From assembly GCA_035690065.1 (NCBI GenBank), contig DASSKW010000043.1, positions 1 through 19,982 on the forward strand: a stretch of 19,982 nucleotides of DNA, in the 5' to 3' direction. Shown here in pieces: positions 16,096 to 19,982 of this stretch; the stretch's first letter is position 1; every line of letters begins with the position of its first letter. Made by a program: the position numbers and the translations under genes. Origin of the DNA: DASSKW01 sp035690065 (lineage in GTDB: Bacteria > Pseudomonadota > Gammaproteobacteria > Natronospirales > REEB76). A model generated the notes under the pieces. The model had not been told where the DNA came from, searched no databases, and saw nothing but the letters and a program-made list of their open reading frames with translations.

Positions 16096-18309
16096 TCAAT
16101 AAGTCTCGGCGGGATCGATGTCGATGGACCATCTCACCCGGCGCGCCAGTTTGAGACCCTGCAATTGCGGCAATGCCTGGGCCAGTCCGTTCTGCAGGGG
16201 CGTGCGGTGTGCAGCCAGCAACAACAACTGTGCACGATAACGCCCGGCGCGGCGCTCCATCGGTGCCGGCACCGGGCCGAGTACTTCCACCTGTGAACCA
16301 CATGCGGCTGTCAACAACGGGCGTGCCGCGTCGAGGAAAGCCTGGGGCGCAGCTGCAGAAGGCGCTTCGGCACGCAACAGGGCCATGGCGGCGAACGGCG
16401 GTAATCCGGCCAGGCGCCGATCCTGCAGTGCGGTGGCGGCGAAACTGGCATAGCCTTCCCGGACCAGATGCGTCAGCAAGGGATGGTCAGGGTGATGTGT
16501 CTGGATCAACACTTCGCCGGGGCGCTCCGCACGACCTGCCCGACCCGCCACCTGCATCACGAGTTGGGCCATGCGTTCGCTGGCACGGAAGTCCACGCCG
16601 AACAAGCCCTGATCGGCATCCAGGATCCCGACCAGCGTCACGTTCGGGAAGTCATGACCTTTGGCCAGCATCTGGGTGCCGATCAGGATGCGATGAGTAC
16701 CGCTATGCACGCCATCCAGTAGTTTCTCCAGTGCGCCCTTGCGCCGCGTCGTGTCGCGATCGATGCGGATCACGCCGCTGTCCGGGAACAAGCGTGTCAG
16801 GGCGGCTTCGATACGTTGCGTGCCCTGACCGAAATAGTCGAAATCCGCAGCACCGCATTGTTCGCAACTGGCTGGCAGGTTGCGTTCCGCACCACAATGA
16901 TGACATTGCAGGCGTTGGCTGCCGTGCAAGGTCATGCGGGCATCGCAGCGCTTGCAACCCAGGACGTGACCGCAGGCATGACACATCAAGGTCGGCGCAT
17001 AACCGCGTCGGTTGAGAAACAGCAGCACCTGGCCGTCGGCATCGAGATGGCGGCGGATCGCATCCAGCAGCAGATCGGACAGACCTTCATCCAGCCAGCG
17101 GCTGCGTATGTCGAGTAACCTCAGACTGGGATGGCATGCGTTACCGGCGCGTTCCGGAAGTTCGAGCTGCCGGTAGCGTTGCTGCCTGACGTTGTGGATC
17201 GATTCAAGTGACGGAGTGGCAGAACCCAGCAACACGGGGATCGCGCTGCGCTGTGCCCGCACCACCGCTACATCGCGCGCCGAATAACGGAAACCATCCT
17301 GTTGTTTGAACGAAGCGTCGTGCTCTTCATCCACCACGATGATGCCGGGTTGTTGCAGGGGGACGAATACCGCCGAGCGGGTGCCGATCACGACCCGTGC
17401 ACGGCCATCACGCGCAGCCAGCCAGGTTTGCAGACGTTCGCCATCACTCAGGCCGGAGTGAAACGCGGCCACCGCACCGAAGCGAGCGCGGAACCGCGCC
17501 AGCAACTGCGGCGTAAGCCCGATCTCGGGAACCAGTACCAAGGCCTGTTTGCCGGCCCGCACTACGGTCGCGATGATATCGAGATAGACTTCGGTCTTGC
17601 CGCTGCCGGTGATGCCATTGAGCAGGAATGCCGCGAAACCGCCAATCGCAGCGGTGACTTCGGATGCCGCGCTGGCCTGAGCGGGATTCAGTGCCACCAT
17701 CGCAGGTCCCGGAGCATTGCCGATCCCGGGTTCCAATTCACGGCGGACTTTTTCCGCCCAGCCGCGTTTGATCAATGCGCGCATCGTGTTCGACCATTGC
17801 GGCGAGACCTGATCCAGTTGCCCGGCACCACACCCTGCGGGATGTTCACGCAAGACTGCCAGCAACGCTGACTGTTGTGGCGCTCGCTTTAACAATGTCG
17901 TATCGGCCTGGGCGCCGGCCGCAGTCATCCGCCAGACAGGGGTAGCGGCGACTTGCGCCGGCTTTCCCTGGCGCAGCGCGACCGGCAGCAGGGCCTGCAT
18001 GACTTCGCCGATCGGATGGCGGTAATACTCGGCTGCCCAACGCGCCAGACCCAGCATATCTTCCGGGATGACGGGCAGCGGATCCAGAATCCGGCGCACC
18101 CGCTTGAGTTTCGGGATCGGGGCCTCGGTATGGGCGGTCACATCCAGCAGGACGCCGACCGCATCGCGGCCACCAAAGGGCACGCGCAGACGGATACCTG
18201 GCGCCAAGGTGTCGGGATCCACCGCGTCGGGAGGCAGATAATCAAAGTGGCTGTACAGCGGCGAAGGGACGGCCACCCGCAGATAACGACCCGCGCTCAT
18301 GCAGCGCAT
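16096..18309 (-). CDS. priA: Primosomal replication restart helicase PriA
   Basis: PriA recognises stalled or collapsed replication forks and starts reloading of the replicative helicase. The 737 residues match the family. The N-terminal 3'-end-binding domain begins YLRVAVPSPLYSHFDYLPP (residues 9-27). The helicase core has Walker A GITGSGKTEVYL (232-243), Walker B DEEH (327-330), GSATPSLES (362-370) and the late motif MQVAGRAGRAERPGEVLIQT. Eight zinc-binding cysteines are present at 443, 446, 452, 455, 469, 472, 482 and 485. Two starts are possible, ATG at 18307-18309 or 18298-18300 (three codons shorter), and neither has a strong ribosome site. Two perfect inverted DnaA boxes lie 7-29 bases upstream of the longer start. 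That position suggests control by DnaA. argS follows in the same direction. Confidence 0.97.
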   Translation of the reverse strand: MRCMSAGRYLRVAVPSPLYSHFDYLPPDAVDPDTLAPGIRLRVPFGGRDAVGVLLDVTAHTEAPIPKLKRVRRILDPLPVIPEDMLGLARWAAEYYRHPIGEVMQALLPVALRQGKPAQVAATPVWRMTAAGAQADTTLLKRAPQQSALLAVLREHPAGCGAGQLDQVSPQWSNTMRALIKRGWAEKVRRELEPGIGNAPGPAMVALNPAQASAASEVTAAIGGFAAFLLNGITGSGKTEVYLDIIATVVRAGKQALVLVPEIGLTPQLLARFRARFGAVAAFHSGLSDGERLQTWLAARDGRARVVIGTRSAVFVPLQQPGIIVVDEEHDASFKQQDGFRYSARDVAVVRAQRSAIPVLLGSATPSLESIHNVRQQRYRQLELPERAGNACHPSLRLLDIRSRWLDEGLSDLLLDAIRRHLDADGQVLLFLNRRGYAPTLMCHACGHVLGCKRCDARMTLHGSQRLQCHHCGAERNLPASCEQCGAADFDYFGQGTQRIEAALTRLFPDSGVIRIDRDTTRRKGALEKLLDGVHSGTHRILIGTQMLAKGHDFPNVTLVGILDADQGLFGVDFRASERMAQLVMQVAGRAGRAERPGEVLIQTHHPDHPLLTHLVREGYASFAATALQDRRLAGLPPFAAMALLRAEAPSAAAPQAFLDAARPLLTAACGSQVEVLGPVPAPMERRAGRYRAQLLLLAAHRTPLQNGLAQALPQLQGLKLARRVRWSIDIDPAETY

Positions 18310-18315
18310 CCGACG

Positions 18316-18338
18316 TTATCCACACATTCTGTGGATAA
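18316..18338. promoter_or_regulatory. Inverted pair of perfect DnaA boxes
   Basis: TTATCCACA (18316-18324) and its exact inverse TGTGGATAA (18330-18338) are separated by 5 bases and begin 7 bases from the longer priA start. Each matches the E. coli R1-type DnaA box exactly. A related TGTGGATGC follows at about 18342. As RNA the pair could also fold into a 9-bp hairpin in the priA leader; there is no T run, so it is not a terminator. Confidence 0.75.
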
Positions 18339-18409
18339 GTGTGTGGATGCTTTATCGGTTGCGGCGTTTAATCGCGGTTTTCGATACGTTTGTGTCAATT
18401 TGGTTAAAT

Positions 18410-18423
18410 TTTAAACGTTTAAA
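18410..18423. repeat. 14-bp AT-rich perfect palindrome
   Basis: TTTAAACGTTTAAA is self-complementary over its full length. It sits just upstream of a TAGAAT -10-like sequence on the plus strand, a position where an operator for the sigma operon could lie. No regulator is assigned. Confidence 0.45.
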
Positions 18424-18608
18424 TAACTATTAGAATCAGTGGCTTGCAATTCCAATCAAGTACTTGCAGCGTTCATGGGTCGAATATCGGCACAAGCCGG
18501 GGGTCCGGTGCATAACCTTCGCGATAAAGCCGGCCCGCATGATACCCTTTCGCGCCAACGGCACCGCGATGGCGGACCAAGCCGCATACCTATCCGGGGA
18601 CATCTGGT

Positions 18609-19154
18609 CTGGACACGAATGCCCGATTAAACACCTTTTTCGCCGGGATCGAGCGCCGCGCGTTCCGTATCGCGCAGATGACACTGCGGGATACCGACGA
18701 CGCGCTGGATGCCGTGCAGGAAGCCATGCTGTCGCTGGCGCGACGCTATGCCCAGCGTCCCGAGGAAGAGTGGACCCCCTTGTTCTACCGCATCCTGCAA
18801 AGCCGGATACGCGACTGCCAGCGTCGGCGCATGGTACGCAACCGGGTGATGAGCTTCTTTGGAGGGCAGCGGGACGAAGAGGGCGATTCGCCCGATCCCG
18901 TCGAATCCGCCCCCGACCCGCATGGCGTCGATCCTGCCGAGCAGGTCGCGCAAGGGGCTGCCATGCAGGCTCTGGAATCGGCCATGGAATCGCTGCCCAC
19001 ACGTCAACGGGAAGCCTTCCTGCTGCGTATATTGGAAGGACTGGACGTGGCGGATACCGCCCGTGCCATGGGCTGCTCGGAAGGCAGCGTCAAGACGCAT
19101 CTCTCCCGCGCGATACACAGCCTGCGGGAGACGTTGAAGGAGCATTGGTCATGA
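18609..19154 (+). CDS. ECF-type RNA polymerase sigma factor, start codon uncertain
   Basis: This is a sigma-70 family protein with only regions 2 and 4. Region 2 covers about residues 8-80 (ERRAFRIAQMTLRDTDDALD, then QEAMLSLARRY and FYRILQSRIRDCQRRR), followed by an acidic linker (88-112). Region 4 covers about 121-178 (ESLPTRQREAFLLRILEGLD, then ARAMGCSEGSVKTHLSRAIH). The first canonical start, ATG at 18678, would remove the beginning of region 2. The frame stays open upstream to a stop at 18540-18542 and reads LNTFFAGIERRAFRIAQ, which fits the family. I use a CTG at 18609 with GGGGA 8 bases upstream, giving 181 residues. Alternatively, an ATG at 18619 would join the frame if one base were missing near 18627, giving MPDLNTFFAG. 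The stop overlaps the next start (ATGA), so the two are coupled. The order sigma / membrane protein / DUF3106 resembles an ECF operon known in related proteobacteria. Confidence 0.85.
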   Translation: MDTNARLNTFFAGIERRAFRIAQMTLRDTDDALDAVQEAMLSLARRYAQRPEEEWTPLFYRILQSRIRDCQRRRMVRNRVMSFFGGQRDEEGDSPDPVESAPDPHGVDPAEQVAQGAAMQALESAMESLPTRQREAFLLRILEGLDVADTARAMGCSEGSVKTHLSRAIHSLRETLKEHWS

Positions 19155-19561
19155 ACAACAGCGCAGATTACGAGAACGGTTTTCTGGAGCGTTCGCGGAG
19201 TATCTATGCGTCGAGTCTGGCGTCGCTGGATCAGGATGTCATCGCGCGGCTGCGTGCGGCGCGACTGCGTGCGGTCGCGGAAGCCGATCGACGGCAGCCC
19301 CTGTGGCAGTCCCGACCCTGGGCGCTGCCGGTCGGAGTGAGCGCCATGGTGGTGGCTGCCATAGTCGGAAGCGTGTTGTTCTGGAACCAGGGTCAACCCA
19401 ACACGGTCCCGTTTGCGGCCGCCAACAACAATGACATGGCCATCGTGTTGTCGAATGACAATCTCGATATGTATGCCGATATGGATTTCTATCGCTGGTT
19501 GCAGGCGCAACAGCAAGGCCAATCGGAAACCGGACAATCGGGTAACGATGACAATGGTTAA
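19151..19561 (+). CDS. Single-pass membrane protein, possible anti-sigma factor
   Basis: This 136-residue protein has a charged cytoplasmic N-terminus (about 1-56, with the helix LDQDVIARLRAARLRAVAEA), one membrane segment (about 57-78, WALPVGVSAMVVAAIVGSVL) and a short acidic outer part with NLDMYADMDFYRWLQAQQ. The order resembles DUF3619-type proteins that follow ECF sigma genes in other proteobacteria. The topology (N-terminus inside, next to a sigma gene, translationally coupled by ATGA) fits an anti-sigma factor, but no zinc-binding HxxxCxxC anti-sigma motif is present. That role is therefore inferred from position. The Gln/Asn/Asp-rich tail is low complexity. The stop overlaps the start of the next small gene. 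Confidence 0.82.
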   Translation: MNNSADYENGFLERSRSIYASSLASLDQDVIARLRAARLRAVAEADRRQPLWQSRPWALPVGVSAMVVAAIVGSVLFWNQGQPNTVPFAAANNNDMAIVLSNDNLDMYADMDFYRWLQAQQQGQSETGQSGNDDNG

Positions 19562-19841
19562 ATTTGCCTGGCTGGTTCCGGCGTTCATGCTGGCCGCGGC
19601 GCCTGCGCTTGCCGTCAACAGGACTCCGCCCAAACCTCCCGTCACGGTCCAGAAGCCTGACCCCGCGCTGCTGGAATTTCTCGGTACCTGGCAATCGCCG
19701 GATGGTCGCTGGGTCGATCCGATGACGTTCGCCCGTATCGATCCCGACAAGACCCAACAAGACAAGAATCGGCGTGAGGGGAAACTGCCTGTCACCACCA
19801 AACCACCGAGCAAGATCGATGCGGGAGGCAGCGGCGTATGA
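19548..19841 (+). CDS. Small exported protein of unknown function
   Basis: This 97-residue protein (95 if the ATG at 19554 is used) begins with a signal peptide, VKFAWLVPAFMLAAAPALA, and a likely cleavage before VNRTPPKPP. The mature part is about 75 residues, rich in proline, lysine and aspartate, with the block LLEFLGTWQSPDGRWVDPM at its centre. No cysteine is present, so it is not a lipoprotein. I do not recognise a family with confidence. It overlaps the end of the membrane-protein gene, and its own stop overlaps the start of the DUF3106-like gene, so all are probably made together. It should be periplasmic. Confidence 0.78.
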   Translation: MTMVKFAWLVPAFMLAAAPALAVNRTPPKPPVTVQKPDPALLEFLGTWQSPDGRWVDPMTFARIDPDKTQQDKNRREGKLPVTTKPPSKIDAGGSGV

Positions 19842-19982
19842 AACAGACGCTGACCGCCATCGCCCTGGGACTGGCTGTTACAGCAGCTGTCCATGCTGAC
19901 CCACCGGTCACTCCCGCCACCAAGCCGGCAGTTGTTACCCAGGTGGCGACCCCGTTGCCCTGGACCGCGCTTACGCCGCAAC
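19838..19982 (+). CDS. DUF3106-like exported protein, N-terminus only
   Basis: The window ends 48 codons into this gene. It starts with a signal peptide (MKQTLTAIALGLAVTAAVHA, likely cleavage before DPP), then a Pro/Thr/Val-rich segment, and reaches PLPWTALTPQ at the edge. That last motif is how the DUF3106 domain commonly begins (W-x-x-L-T-P-x-Q), and DUF3106 genes often follow ECF sigma genes. The family assignment rests on this short piece plus context. GGAGG lies 9 bases before the ATG, and the ATG overlaps the upstream stop (ATGA). Confidence 0.65.
   Translation, partial: MKQTLTAIALGLAVTAAVHADPPVTPATKPAVVTQVATPLPWTALTPQ

Larger units (their letters stand above)
18310..18608. other. Intergenic region between priA and the sigma gene
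   Basis: This divergent, partly AT-rich stretch of about 300 bases has no convincing gene. It holds the paired DnaA boxes, a 14-bp perfect palindrome TTTAAACGTTTAAA (18410-18423), a -10-like TAGAAT (18431-18436) without a good -35 partner, and a 10-bp palindrome CAAGTACTTG (18457-18466). Promoters for priA and for the sigma operon should lie here, but I cannot place either with confidence. Confidence 0.6.

Noticed and set aside
18310..18480. A possible chromosomal origin of replication, because of DnaA boxes beside AT-rich DNA.
   Set aside because: Only two perfect boxes and one weak one are present, and there is no dnaA, dnaN, rpmH or gidA/mnmG nearby; a regulatory role at priA is the simpler reading.
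18464..19561. A 365-codon frame that would fuse a long N-terminus to the membrane protein.
   Set aside because: Its first part is the sigma factor gene read in the wrong frame; only the portion from 19151 looks like protein, and it has its own overlapping ATG.

Overview
The window looks like a stretch of a gammaproteobacterial chromosome. It is moderately GC-rich, and about nineteen protein genes or gene parts cover almost all of it. Three gene blocks support the assignment: lysM–dprA–smg–topA–tsaC–hemF facing away from def–fmt–rsmB, a DUF4390–ntrY–ntrX block directly after rsmB, and the order priA–argS–SPOR protein. The combination resembles Xanthomonadales/Nevskiales-type lineages, but that placement is an inference from gene order and remembered family similarity. 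No tRNA, rRNA, CRISPR array, transposase or phage gene was seen.

Layout: (1) 1-6531, minus strand: a LysM lipoprotein, dprA and smg, closed by a clear intrinsic terminator at about 3660-3687; then topA, tsaC and hemF, with hemF running off the left edge. (2) 6532-6711: a divergent intergenic region with a good sigma-70-like promoter for the lysM side. (3) 6712-13729, plus strand: def, fmt, rsmB, a DUF4390 exported protein and the NtrY/NtrX-like two-component pair; most junctions from fmt onward are overlapping or very short. (4) 13733-18309, minus strand: a SPOR-domain protein, argS and priA, which converge on ntrX with a gap of only 3 bases. (5) 18310 to about 18608: a regulatory region with two perfect, inverted DnaA boxes next to priA and an AT-rich palindrome. 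(6) From about 18609 to the right edge, plus strand: an ECF-type sigma factor, a single-pass membrane protein (possible anti-sigma factor), a small exported protein and the start of a DUF3106-like protein, all overlapping at their junctions.

Most of this is housekeeping: translation initiation and protein maturation (def, fmt), rRNA and tRNA modification (rsmB, tsaC), tRNA charging (argS), DNA topology, uptake and restart (topA, dprA, priA), haem synthesis (hemF) and envelope proteins (LysM, SPOR). No clearly new defence or metabolic system is visible. The points that deserve a second look are the NtrX-like regulator, whose AAA+ domain has lost GAFTGA and altered both Walker motifs; the paired DnaA boxes at priA; dprA and the sigma gene, neither of which has a usable ATG/GTG/TTG start where the conserved protein begins; and the sigma/membrane/exported-protein operon at the right edge.
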